Shown: positions 1 to 6,329 of the stretch, piece by piece | Layout of the letters: the number at the start of each line of letters is the position of its first letter | Numbering within the stretch: position 1 is the stretch's first letter | Translations under genes and position numbers: made by a program | Source: Treponema sp. | GTDB lineage: Bacteria > Spirochaetota > Spirochaetia > Treponematales > Breznakiellaceae | Reading direction: 5' to 3' | DNA length: 11,450 bases | Assembly: GCA_009786675.1 (NCBI GenBank) | Contig: WQRP01000022.1 | Span: 1-11,450 of the forward strand | The notes under the pieces: model-generated | The model's input: only the letters and a program-made list of their open reading frames with translations | Databases searched by the model: none | Told to the model about the DNA's origin: nothing

Positions 1-29
1 TTTCGAACGAAAGGCATGAAAAAGGATTC

Positions 30-74
30 GCCTTGGGGAGAATCCGCAGTCCCTTGGGTCATGCTGTTGAATTT
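30..74. repeat. Direct repeat copy 1, left edge of the toxin-antitoxin patch
   Basis: This 45-bp segment recurs at 1280-1325 in the same orientation with about 43 of 46 aligned positions identical (two substitutions and one single-base gap). Each copy contains two CCTTGGG words about 21 bp apart. Weaker similarity seems to continue to the right of both copies. In this copy the right end runs into a 7-bp hairpin, GAATTTC (69-75) with GAAATTC (80-86), that copy 2 does not keep. The two copies bracket the vapBC and hicB-like genes. I do not recognise the repeat family. Confidence 0.75.
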
Positions 75-172
75 CTCGTGAAATTCGTCTTTACTTAGTT
101 TGGGAGCAAATATGCTGGAAATAAAGCCAGTGTCCGGGTTTTGGCGGTATGACAAAACGTGCGTTAACTGCG

Positions 173-553
173 CTATGAGTGTATTTCCAATGGCGTGTAT
201 GCGGCCATTGCCTCAAAGTGTTTGTCCCTGGCTATTATCCCAATTTTGTGTTGCATACAATTCTGCGCGATAATTATATCGGGAATGCCGATATTGTTGT
301 TTCCGCGCTTCAGGTTTAGAAGCTGTATGTCCCGTATTTCCCGCCAGTCAATCGCAAGCGCGCGGTTTCTCACGAAACCCAGCAACTCCGCCAACTTGTG
401 TTCTTTCCTGTGAATAATCGATGGCAGTAATTCCGCCAAAACGACATCGTTCGTGCATATCGTATCGGCGTTGATGAGGTCGGTCAAAAACGCATAATCC
501 TGGTTTCCCCTAAAATATTCGATCCATGCGGAGGAATCGACAAGAATATTCAT
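173..553 (-). CDS. vapC: VapC-type PIN-domain ribonuclease toxin
   Basis: This is a 126-residue single PIN domain, the normal size for VapC toxins, which are Mg2+-dependent endoribonucleases that cleave tRNA or rRNA and stop translation. The acidic active-site residues are at the expected places: D6 in the opening ILVDSSAWIEYFRG strand, E41 in VVLAELLPS, D92 in GIPDIIIAQ and D110 in ARDKHF. None is missing, so the toxin looks catalytically competent. The ATG overlaps the antitoxin stop codon in an ATGA arrangement, so the pair should be translationally coupled. The gene is visibly AT-richer than the genes beyond 6300, which fits acquisition by transfer. Family assignment is firm; the cleavage target cannot be read from sequence. 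Confidence 0.93.
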   Translation of the reverse strand: MNILVDSSAWIEYFRGNQDYAFLTDLINADTICTNDVVLAELLPSIIHRKEHKLAELLGFVRNRALAIDWREIRDIQLLNLKRGNNNIGIPDIIIAQNCMQHKIGIIARDKHFEAMAAYTPLEIHS

Positions 554-741
554 CGGCTTCTTAACTTGTCAAGGTCGATGTCCAAATCCACCTTCCCAAA
601 ATAATCCACCAGCTTCCTGGTTTCCTCTTGCCGGATAATGTTTTCCAGCGCGAATTTAACCAATTCCGTTTCCGTGGCGATTTTTGTCAAGGCCATCGCT
701 TTGCGAAGCAATGCCTCGGGCAATTCCAAAGTAGCCTGCAT
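550..741 (-). CDS. vapB: VapB-type antitoxin
   Basis: This is a 63-residue protein partnering vapC. The start was set at the ATG at 739-741 because GGGAGG lies six bases upstream of it and a promoter lies just beyond. The open frame continues to 846, but that would place the promoter inside the gene. The N-terminal half (MQATLELPEALLRKAMALT, then a TETELVKFALENII helix) has the strand-helix-helix pattern of small ribbon-helix-helix DNA-binding antitoxins. The C-terminal acidic stretch VDYFGKVDLDIDLDKLRSR is the type of tail that wraps around the PIN toxin and blocks its active site. The stop overlaps the vapC start by four bases. VapB and VapBC normally repress their own promoter, and a suitable inverted repeat is present. 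Confidence 0.88.
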   Translation of the reverse strand: MQATLELPEALLRKAMALTKIATETELVKFALENIIRQEETRKLVDYFGKVDLDIDLDKLRSR

Positions 742-747
742 GGAAGG

Positions 748-753
748 CCTCCC
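748..753 (-). promoter_or_regulatory. Ribosome binding site deciding the vapB start
   Basis: On the minus strand this reads GGGAGG, six bases before the ATG at 741. It is the reason for choosing the 63-residue antitoxin over the longer frame that begins at 846. Confidence 0.75.
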
Positions 754-772
754 GCATATACGATAGTATGCG
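753..772. promoter_or_regulatory. Inverted repeat over the vapB -10 box, candidate VapBC operator
   Basis: CGCATA (753-758) and TATGCG (767-772) form a 6-bp inverted repeat with an 8-bp gap whose centre coincides with the centre of the proposed -10 hexamer (760-765). Autoregulation of vapBC operons through promoter-overlapping inverted repeats is well established. That this particular repeat is bound is inference. Confidence 0.5.
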
Positions 773-788
773 CCATGCGCCTTGTCAA
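760..788 (-). promoter_or_regulatory. Sigma-70-type promoter of vapBC
   Basis: Reading the minus strand, a perfect TTGACA (783-788) is followed after exactly 17 bases by TATCGT (760-765, four of six matches to consensus). Transcription would begin near 753, giving a leader of only about a dozen bases that is almost entirely ribosome binding site. The spacer contains a tandem 7-bp direct repeat (768-774 and 775-781, ATGCGCC on the plus strand). Confidence 0.65.
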
Positions 789-829
789 GCGCAAGAGGAT
801 TCGCTATGGGTAACGCCGTTTCTCCGTCC

Positions 830-1102
830 TCATCCGACACGACCAAAGCCGTTGAACCAGGCCCGTTCCCCGAACGGCTTCCCGCCCACGGCGGCGGTCG
901 GCTGGGAGGCCATCCCTAGAATTCCCGTCTTTCGCTTTTGCGACAGCCGCTTTTCTTCCTCTTGTCGAATCTGGTACAGATCGGCAAGCATGTCTTCCAG
1001 TTCGGCAAGGTCGTGGCTCTGCGTAAGATGGTCCGGATAGTCGTTCAGATACCCCACAAACAGGCCGTCGTCGGCTTCCCAATAGGTGCAAGCGATTTCC
1101 AT
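830..1102 (-). CDS. HicB-like antitoxin ORF, orphan, with an aberrant C-terminal tail
   Basis: The first ~63 residues fit the partial RNase H-like fold of HicB-family antitoxins: a strand ending EADDGLFVGYLNDYP, the HLTQSHDL turn, then a helix LAELEDMLADLYQI and a charged tail. The start is well supported by AGGGAG (1109-1114) six bases before the ATG. HicB proteins neutralise the small RNA-binding toxin HicA and often bind their own promoter. No HicA-like gene is visible on either side. From about residue 64 the composition changes abruptly to a GC-rich stretch (minus-strand reading of 830-913) giving Ala, Gly and Pro-rich residues with no family resemblance. It contains a CCGTTC-CCC-GAACGG hairpin (863-877). 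The original gene may have ended near residue 64, with the tail contributed by inserted sequence. Confidence 0.6.
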   Translation of the reverse strand: MEIACTYWEADDGLFVGYLNDYPDHLTQSHDLAELEDMLADLYQIRQEEEKRLSQKRKTGILGMASQPTAAVGGKPFGERAWFNGFGRVG

Positions 1103-1138
1103 GCCATGCTCCCTTTAGGGCGATTGCCCCACCGGACA

Positions 1139-1309
1139 TTACGTCGTAACGGATGCTTCAATGTAGTTGAGCCTGATTCCGAGCTTATCGCAAACGGCAT
1201 CGACCGTGGCAAAAGGGGAAGCCAAAAAAGAAGAGCTGATAAGCTTTTTTGAAGAATGCTCGACAAGGAAATAGCACTTGCCTTGGGGGAGAACCCGCAG
1301 CCCCTTGGG
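1139..1309 (-). pseudogene. Possible decayed gene remnant with helix-turn-helix-like tail
   Basis: An open minus-strand frame of 56 codons runs from the in-frame stop at 1310-1312, inside the direct repeat, to TAA at 1139-1141, with no ATG and no ribosome binding site. Its last part reads FLASPFATVDAVCDKLGIR. This resembles the winged-helix tails that end many Fic-family proteins and some regulators, then breaks off. Because the frame begins within the repeat, it looks like the 3' scrap of a larger gene cut off there. The identification is weak; it could also be a chance open frame. Confidence 0.25.
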
Positions 1310-1325
1310 TCATGCTGTTGAATTT
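1280..1325. repeat. Direct repeat copy 2, right edge of the toxin-antitoxin patch
   Basis: This 46-bp segment is the partner of 30-74, in the same orientation, with one extra G in the G-run and two substitutions. It lies between the decayed open frame and the end of the HAD phosphatase gene. The hairpin at the right side of copy 1 is not preserved here (the sequence reads GAATTTATTGCG), so the hairpin is not part of the conserved unit. Confidence 0.75.
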
Positions 1326-1391
1326 ATTGCGAAAGGCCGAAGGTTTGGAGAGGAGCAGGGCTTGGAAACGATAGAAGGTATCGAGGCAGGC

Positions 1392-2063
1392 TCACCTTCT
1401 CCCAATAAGCTCCCAAAGCTCCTCCGGCTTGTCGATTATCCGCGCCGCGCCGGCCTTTTGCAGGGTGTCCTTGGAACGAAAACCCCAGGTAACGCCCAGC
1501 GGGAAACACCCGGAGTTTAGGGCCGTTTCCATGTCGATTTCGGAATCGCCCACGAAAACCGTTTCGTGGGGGTTCTTGCCCATCTCGGCCAGCATCTCCC
1601 AAGCCGCCGCGGGATCGGGCTTGGGGGCAATGCCCGGGCGCAGGCCGCAGACCGCGTCGAAAACCAGCGGCGAGAAAAAATCGTGCATTACACGGTGCAG
1701 GGTCGCGTCGGCCTTGTTGCTAAGGACGGCGATTTTTACTTTTCTTGACTTAAGCTCCGTCAGCAGTTCCCGAACGCCAGGATAGGCTTTGGAAAGGCTC
1801 TTTTCCGCCGGCTGTTCCTCCATTAGGTTTGCGGCATAGCTTCCTAGTTTTTGGGCGTTTTCGTCGGTTCGCGACCCTTCCGGCAGGGCAAGGGCCGCCA
1901 GCTTTACGATGCCCCAACCCACCTTGTTACGGTATTCCTCGGTTCGCAAAGTGGGGAAACCATGCGTTTCAAGGGCCTGGTTCATCGCGGCGGCGATATC
2001 CTCCAGCGTGTCAATCAGCGTGCCGTCGCAGTCAAAAATGACGCTCCTGTACTTAGTGTTCAT
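1392..2063 (-). CDS. gph: HAD-family phosphatase, phosphoglycolate phosphatase-like
   Basis: This is a 223-residue haloacid dehalogenase-superfamily phosphatase with all four motifs. Motif I is DCDGTLID with nucleophile D11 and acid/base D13; motif II is VLSNK with S115; motif III is PKPDP with K148; motif IV is GDSEID with D173 and D177. The helical cap between motifs I and II (about residues 20-95) is the C1 type seen in Gph, PpaX and beta-phosphoglucomutase relatives. Gph hydrolyses 2-phosphoglycolate formed during DNA end repair or oxygenase side reactions. The exact substrate cannot be fixed from motifs, so pyrophosphatase or another sugar phosphatase is possible. The ATG overlaps the stop of the MATE gene by four bases, implying co-transcription and coupled translation with the exporter. 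Confidence 0.85.
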   Translation of the reverse strand: MNTKYRSVIFDCDGTLIDTLEDIAAAMNQALETHGFPTLRTEEYRNKVGWGIVKLAALALPEGSRTDENAQKLGSYAANLMEEQPAEKSLSKAYPGVRELLTELKSRKVKIAVLSNKADATLHRVMHDFFSPLVFDAVCGLRPGIAPKPDPAAAWEMLAEMGKNPHETVFVGDSEIDMETALNSGCFPLGVTWGFRSKDTLQKAGAARIIDKPEELWELIGRR

Positions 2064-3472
2064 GTCGCTTGCTCCTTTGCGTTTTTTAGTTTGCGTAACT
2101 CAAAAAATATCATCGTGCCGGTAATGCACAGCGCGAGCGCGTCGGCAACCGGCGCGGCGGCGATAACCCCCCACAGCCCCCATGCCCTGCCAAAAATAAA
2201 AATGAAGGGAACAAGAATCAGGCACTGGCGCAACAGGGACAGAAGGATTGATATTTTCGGACGACCCGTCACCACGAAGAAAGTCGTGGAGATAACCATA
2301 AAGCCCGCCGTGGGCATCAGGATGGACATGATCCGCATGGCGCGCGGGGCGAAATACAGCAGCGCGGGATCGGCCTGCGACACGAACATGCCCACCAGTT
2401 GAACGGGAAACAGCATGATCACGGCGAATCCCAAGGTGCAGATCGCCGTGCCGGCCGCGACGGCAAGCCGGTATGTACGAAAAACGCGGTGGAACTTTTT
2501 TGCCCCGTAGTTGTACCCCAGCAAAGGCTGCGCCCCCTGGTTTATGCCGAAGATTGGCATAAAGATTAACATGTGAATAACGCCGACAATATTATGTCCG
2601 GCAAGGGCGATGTCGCCGCCGTTCGCGATCCCCAGGGCCGCCGCGCCGTACCAGCCCATGCTTAAATTATACAAAAGCTGCACGCCGGACATGGTAATCT
2701 GAAAAAGAAAGTGCGCCGAACCAAACGACACAATCTGCGCGACAATGGCAAGGGACGGCCTGAACGTTTTCAGGTTAAGCCTAACCGCCGCCTTTTTCCC
2801 CATGCTGAATTTAAGTATCCACACCATGGAAACGCCCTGCGCGACAACCGTGGCCCAGCCAGCACCCGCGACGCCCCAGTCAAAAACCAGGATAAAAAGC
2901 GCGTCAAAAACGATGTTAAGAATCGCGCCGATAAGCAGGGCAACCATGGTGATGACGGGAAAGCCCTGCGCCCTGGTGCAGTGGGAAAAACCGAAGGCCA
3001 AAAGGCTAAACACCGAGGCGAACAGAATGACGCGGAAGTAACCGCGGGCATAGCCCAGAGCCGCGCTGCCCTCCGGCGCGCCCAGCAGGGAAAGGATCGG
3101 ATCCAGAAAGATGATGCCCACGACGGTCATCAAAATGCCAGTGCCCAGAAGCAAAAAAAAGCAGTGCGCCAGGGCGTTTTCCGCATCCTGTTTTCGACCC
3201 TGTCCCAGCCGCATGGAAATCATGTTCGCCGCGCCGATGCCAAACAGCATGGCAAACGCCAGCGAGACGGTCATAAGGGGCATTACCAGCGAAAGGCCGC
3301 CCAGGGCCATTTCGCCGACGGCCTGCCCGATAAAGATGCGATCGACGACGGCGTAGGTACCGCTTACCAGCATTCCGGTGACGGCGGGGATGGAAAAACG
3401 GAGGAGAAGCCTACCTATGGGTTCGGTGCCCAAGCGGTCGGCGGCGTGCGTCCCGGCGTAATTTCTGTTCAT
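2060..3472 (-). CDS. MATE-family multidrug/metabolite exporter, MepA-like
   Basis: This is an inner-membrane antiporter of about 470 residues that expels organic cations or metabolites in exchange for Na+ or H+. The N terminus LGTEPIGRLLLRFSIPA followed by VDRIFIGQ is typical of the MepA-like branch. The internal two-fold symmetry of MATE proteins is visible in the paired loops GIGAANMISMRLGQGRK and GINQGAQPLLGYNYGAKK. Hydrophobic segments repeat along the chain consistent with 12 transmembrane helices, and the C terminus is a short basic tail. I prefer the ATG at 3470-3472, which has GAGG eight bases upstream. A GTG at 3500-3502 in the same frame would add ten residues but has no well-placed ribosome binding site. 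The gene follows two regulators on the same strand, has its own promoter, and overlaps the phosphatase downstream. Confidence 0.92.
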   Translation of the reverse strand: MNRNYAGTHAADRLGTEPIGRLLLRFSIPAVTGMLVSGTYAVVDRIFIGQAVGEMALGGLSLVMPLMTVSLAFAMLFGIGAANMISMRLGQGRKQDAENALAHCFFLLLGTGILMTVVGIIFLDPILSLLGAPEGSAALGYARGYFRVILFASVFSLLAFGFSHCTRAQGFPVITMVALLIGAILNIVFDALFILVFDWGVAGAGWATVVAQGVSMVWILKFSMGKKAAVRLNLKTFRPSLAIVAQIVSFGSAHFLFQITMSGVQLLYNLSMGWYGAAALGIANGGDIALAGHNIVGVIHMLIFMPIFGINQGAQPLLGYNYGAKKFHRVFRTYRLAVAAGTAICTLGFAVIMLFPVQLVGMFVSQADPALLYFAPRAMRIMSILMPTAGFMVISTTFFVVTGRPKISILLSLLRQCLILVPFIFIFGRAWGLWGVIAAAPVADALALCITGTMIFFELRKLKNAKEQAT

Positions 3473-3520
3473 GGCCGGCGCCTCGGCCCTTGTTTCCGAC
3501 ACGGTTTAACTAACTACTTT

Positions 3521-3556
3521 CCTTGTTCCCCATATTACGATCAATGGGGAACAAGG
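3521..3556. promoter_or_regulatory. Perfect 13-bp inverted repeat, candidate operator of the MATE exporter
   Basis: CCTTGTTCCCCAT (3521-3533) and ATGGGGAACAAGG (3544-3556) are exact reverse complements separated by 10 bp. One arm fills the promoter spacer and touches the -35 box; the other covers the end of the -10 box and the expected transcription start. No run of T follows on the minus strand, so it is not a terminator for the regulator gene ending at 3570. The position is that of a classical repressor operator. The cognate regulator is unknown; the two adjacent AraC-type proteins are candidates, although AraC proteins more often bind direct repeats. Confidence 0.7.
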
Positions 3557-3560
3557 TCAA
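3532..3560 (-). promoter_or_regulatory. Sigma-70-type promoter of the MATE-gph operon
   Basis: On the minus strand TTGACC (3555-3560, five of six matches) is followed after 17 bases by TAATAT (3532-3537, four of six). Transcription would start near 3525, about 50 bases before the preferred ATG. It begins ten bases after the regulator stop codon, so the exporter can be controlled separately from the regulators. Confidence 0.6.
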
Positions 3561-3569
3561 TTGTCGTAA

Positions 3570-4883
3570 CTACTCGCCTGTGTTGCTCCGCAGTCCGCTT
3601 ACGGGGCCTCCCTGGCGCCGGTACTTGCCCGGGCTTATCCCGGTAAAGGACTTGAAGATTTTCGAGAACCAGCTTTGATCCTGGAAACAGCAGCTTGCGG
3701 CGATCTCGCTAAGGGTCAAATCCGTCTCCAGAAGAAGCTTGCTGGCCTTTTCCACCCTTTGCCGGTTCACGTAACTGGAAAGGTTTTCGCCCATCTCCTC
3801 CTTAAAAATCGTGCTGAAATATGGCGCGGAAAGGCCGGCTATCTTGGCGATTTCGCCCAGGCTGATTTTGCGGGTAAGGTTTTCCCGGATAAAAAGTTCC
3901 GCCTTACGCATGGCCGAGGCGTGGGGCAGGCCCTGGAACGAGACAATCTGCTCGGCCACGTTCTCCACGATGACGTGCAGAATGCCGGTAAGATCCTCGA
4001 TGGACTTGGCCTCCTGAATCTGCTTCAGGTAGCGGGCGTTGTTCTCCACGGCGGTGGCGCTGATGAAATTCGTTCCGGTCCGCGTAAGCAACACGGCCAG
4101 CTCCAGCGCCCTAAGCTGGATGTAAGGAAAGTTGTCCCTGTTGTTGAACACCAGAACCGCCAGGATCTCGTTGAGCAGCCCTTCGGCCTTTTTCGTATCC
4201 CCCTGGCGAAGCACGGAGATAAGCCTGCGCTCCTTGTCCAGGGGATAGCTAAGAAGAACCGGCCCCTCGGGGTGTTTTCTTCTTAGCTCCTCGACCAGCG
4301 TGGACAGGGATGCCTGCTGCTCGTGGCGAACCCTGAACATTTCGTGGTAGTTCCCGCCGCCCTCCGAAAGGGATTCGGAACACAGCAGCAGCATCTGGGC
4401 AAGGGACTCGATTTTTTCGACGTCGCCCACGGGAAAGGCCGAGACGCGGGAGGTAAATTCCTGCGCGGGAATGGCCTTGTTGCAGAATTTCCCGTAGCCG
4501 CCGGCGTCGGGACTCACGTAACCGGAGCCGCGCAGGGCGCCCGAGAATTTTCCGTCCACATAGATGGGGCTGACCCAAAACATCAGCCCCAGTTCGCACC
4601 GGTAAATTTGCGGTTTGCCCTGGCGACTCGATTCCTGAATCTCGTTCGAATGCATCTGCCAGCACTTGCCGTCGTCGCCGGCGCAATACTGGCAGACGCT
4701 TCGCTCGATGTCCAGCCCGCCGTCGATTTCAACCGGCTGGAGACCGCCGTCAAGTACCCTTACGTTGCTTCCGGTTGACTGCACGTAAACCGAAATGATC
4801 TTTTGCTTCTTGGAAATTCCGTTCTCGAAAAATCCGACGCCGTTACCCGCCGTGCCGTTCTGCACGAATCCTTTCTCTTTCAA
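3570..4883 (-). CDS. PocR-domain AraC-family transcription regulator (downstream paralogue)
   Basis: This 437-residue regulator has an N-terminal PocR sensory domain (about residues 20-185) and a C-terminal AraC double helix-turn-helix (about 325-423). The DNA-binding part is clear: first helix-turn-helix around ISLGEIAKIAGLSAPYFSTIFKE, second around LTLSEIAASCCFQDQSWFSKIF, then GISPGKYRR. The sensory part carries an ordered cysteine/histidine set: C64, C67, C74, H78 and C96, with the last preceding a GLMFWVSPI strand. PocR domains were proposed to sense small hydrocarbon derivatives such as propanediol. The assigned start is TTG (4881-4883) with AAGG upstream; no better-placed ATG exists before the sensory domain. 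It begins 11 bases after the stop of a close paralogue, so the two form an operon. Ligand and targets are not known. Confidence 0.88.
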   Translation of the reverse strand: MKEKGFVQNGTAGNGVGFFENGISKKQKIISVYVQSTGSNVRVLDGGLQPVEIDGGLDIERSVCQYCAGDDGKCWQMHSNEIQESSRQGKPQIYRCELGLMFWVSPIYVDGKFSGALRGSGYVSPDAGGYGKFCNKAIPAQEFTSRVSAFPVGDVEKIESLAQMLLLCSESLSEGGGNYHEMFRVRHEQQASLSTLVEELRRKHPEGPVLLSYPLDKERRLISVLRQGDTKKAEGLLNEILAVLVFNNRDNFPYIQLRALELAVLLTRTGTNFISATAVENNARYLKQIQEAKSIEDLTGILHVIVENVAEQIVSFQGLPHASAMRKAELFIRENLTRKISLGEIAKIAGLSAPYFSTIFKEEMGENLSSYVNRQRVEKASKLLLETDLTLSEIAASCCFQDQSWFSKIFKSFTGISPGKYRRQGGPVSGLRSNTGE

Positions 4884-4894
4884 TCTGACCTTAC

Positions 4895-6247
4895 CTACCT
4901 GTGCTTATAACCCTGTTCCAGAGGCGTGATTTCCACCGGAGCAGCTCCCACCGTCCTTCGGTACTTGCACGGGCTAATGCCCGTATGGTTTTTGAATATC
5001 TTCGAGAACCAGCTTTGGTCCTCGAAGCCGCAGGCCGCCGAAATTTCGCTTACCAACAGGTCGGTCTCCAGAAGCATCGTGGAGGCCTTTTCCACCCTGA
5101 GCCTGTTAAGGTAATCCGAAAGATTTTCCTTCATCTCGTCCTTAAAGATCGTGCTGAAATAGGGCGCGGAAAGGCCGGAGACGTCGGCGATTTCCTTCAG
5201 GCTGACCTTCCTGGTGTAATTGTCCCAGATATAGCGCTCCGCCTTTCGCAGGGCCGAGGCGTGGCGTATCCCCTGGAAGGAGAAAATCTTTCCGGCCATC
5301 CGTTCCACGACCAGGCAGAAGTTGTCGATGACCTCGTCCGCGGTTTTCGAACCCTTGATCCGCTTCATGTTGTGGATGTTCGCTTCCACAAGCAGCTCGT
5401 TTTTCTCGTCGGTCGCGCCGGCCCTGGAAAGAAGCACCACCATTTCCAGCGCCTTGAACTTCAGCAACTCCAAATGGCCGTCGGCCAGGGCGTCACCGCC
5501 GCCCATGGAAACGTCCAGCGCCTTGCACAGATCGCTAAGCAGTTCCCGCGCGATATCCTGGGCCTCGGAGCTGTCGCCTCGCCTAAGGTTCGCCAGCAGC
5601 ATTCTTTCCCTGTCCGCAAAAGTGGACAGATAGCCCTTGGGCAAGCTGTTCTGGCTCAGGGGCTCCGCCTCGCCGTATTCGGCCAAACCGTCCCGCCAGA
5701 ATTCGCGGCGGGAAATGTGCTCGGTACAAAGCACCATCATCTGGGCAAGGGCCTCGATCTCCACGATGTTTTTTTCGGGGATGCAGTCCAGGAGCCCCGA
5801 AATCTCCGCGCGGGAAACGTCGCCCTTGCAGGTGTCGAAAACCCTGTCAACGACCTGCTGCTTCTCGATCGAGATCGCCCCGCTGGATACAAAGGCACCG
5901 GCAAAGCGCTCCATGGAGAAAAACGGGCTGGTCCAGAAATAGAACCCCATGGAACAGGTATAGATATACGACCCGCCAAGGCGCAGCGACTCCCTTATCG
6001 CGTTGCGGTGCATGGAGGAACAGGGAATATCGGAAAGCGGCAGTTCCAACATGCCCGAGTAGTAACGCTTGCAAAGCGCGCAAAAAACCCCGTTCTTGGG
6101 GTGCCGAGAGGGTTCCGTCGAAACGTAGTCCGGACCTACAAGGGCCGAGATACAGTTTCCCGCCCTTTCATAATGCCGCGCGATTTCGCCCGCCTTGATC
6201 CAAAGCGGCTCCAAATCCCTGCGCTGGATGATGTTTGTAGCTGGCAT
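4895..6247 (-). CDS. PocR-domain AraC-family transcription regulator (upstream paralogue)
   Basis: This 450-residue protein has the same architecture as its downstream neighbour. A PocR sensory domain covers about residues 10-180, a middle helical region follows, and an AraC-type DNA-binding domain covers about 332-431. The DNA-binding halves of the two paralogues are nearly superimposable (shared GLSAPYFSTIFK, RVEKAS, LLETDL, QSWFSKIFK and TGISP blocks); the sensory halves are much more diverged. The cysteine/histidine set is C56, C59, C76, H80 and C98. The C-x2-C, C-x3-H and final x17-C spacings match the neighbour, but the distance from C59 to C76 is longer. The ATG has AAGGAG five bases upstream (6253-6258). 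The pattern suggests tandem duplication followed by ligand divergence, with possibly similar DNA sites. What it senses cannot be read from the sequence. Confidence 0.9.
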   Translation of the reverse strand: MPATNIIQRRDLEPLWIKAGEIARHYERAGNCISALVGPDYVSTEPSRHPKNGVFCALCKRYYSGMLELPLSDIPCSSMHRNAIRESLRLGGSYIYTCSMGFYFWTSPFFSMERFAGAFVSSGAISIEKQQVVDRVFDTCKGDVSRAEISGLLDCIPEKNIVEIEALAQMMVLCTEHISRREFWRDGLAEYGEAEPLSQNSLPKGYLSTFADRERMLLANLRRGDSSEAQDIARELLSDLCKALDVSMGGGDALADGHLELLKFKALEMVVLLSRAGATDEKNELLVEANIHNMKRIKGSKTADEVIDNFCLVVERMAGKIFSFQGIRHASALRKAERYIWDNYTRKVSLKEIADVSGLSAPYFSTIFKDEMKENLSDYLNRLRVEKASTMLLETDLLVSEISAACGFEDQSWFSKIFKNHTGISPCKYRRTVGAAPVEITPLEQGYKHR

Positions 6248-6286
6248 AGACGCTCCTTAAATCTTCTACCTCCTATTTCACCTCTC

Positions 6287-6309
6287 AGTATACTAACAAT
6301 GCAACCGAA
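6287..6309 (-). promoter_or_regulatory. Possible promoter region of the PocR-AraC operon
   Basis: The only AT-rich gap upstream of the first regulator contains TATACT on the minus strand (6287-6292, five of six to the -10 consensus) and an overlapping TAGTAT. No good -35 box stands at the right distance; the best candidate matches three of six. This is the expected place for the promoter, but the signal is modest. Confidence 0.35.
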
Positions 6310-6329
6310 AAATTGTAACTAAATACACC

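Noticed and set aside
742..846. Longer vapB frame starting at 846
   Set aside because: It includes the TTGACA promoter and the ribosome binding site within the coding sequence, and the added residues do not fit an antitoxin.
804..1139. 111-codon minus-strand frame overlapping the hicB-like ORF
   Set aside because: Its translation is arginine- and glycine-rich frame-shadow text. The competing frame starting at 1102 has both a ribosome binding site and HicB-like residues.
30..1325. CRISPR array formed by the two direct repeats
   Set aside because: There are only two copies, more than 1.2 kb apart, with genes between them and no short regular spacers.
1373..1400. AGAAGGT...ACCTTCT hairpin at the end of the HAD phosphatase gene
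   Set aside because: The stem overlaps the stop codon, the loop is 14 bases, and only scattered T follow, so it is too weak to call a terminator.
3521..3556. Palindrome read as a terminator of the regulator gene
   Set aside because: No T-run follows on the minus strand, and promoter elements interlock with the arms, so an operator reading fits better.
4901..6322. 473-codon plus-strand open frame antisense to the upstream PocR-AraC gene
   Set aside because: It mirrors a well-supported regulator gene and has no ribosome binding site or family motifs. Long antisense frames are expected in this GC-rich codon usage.
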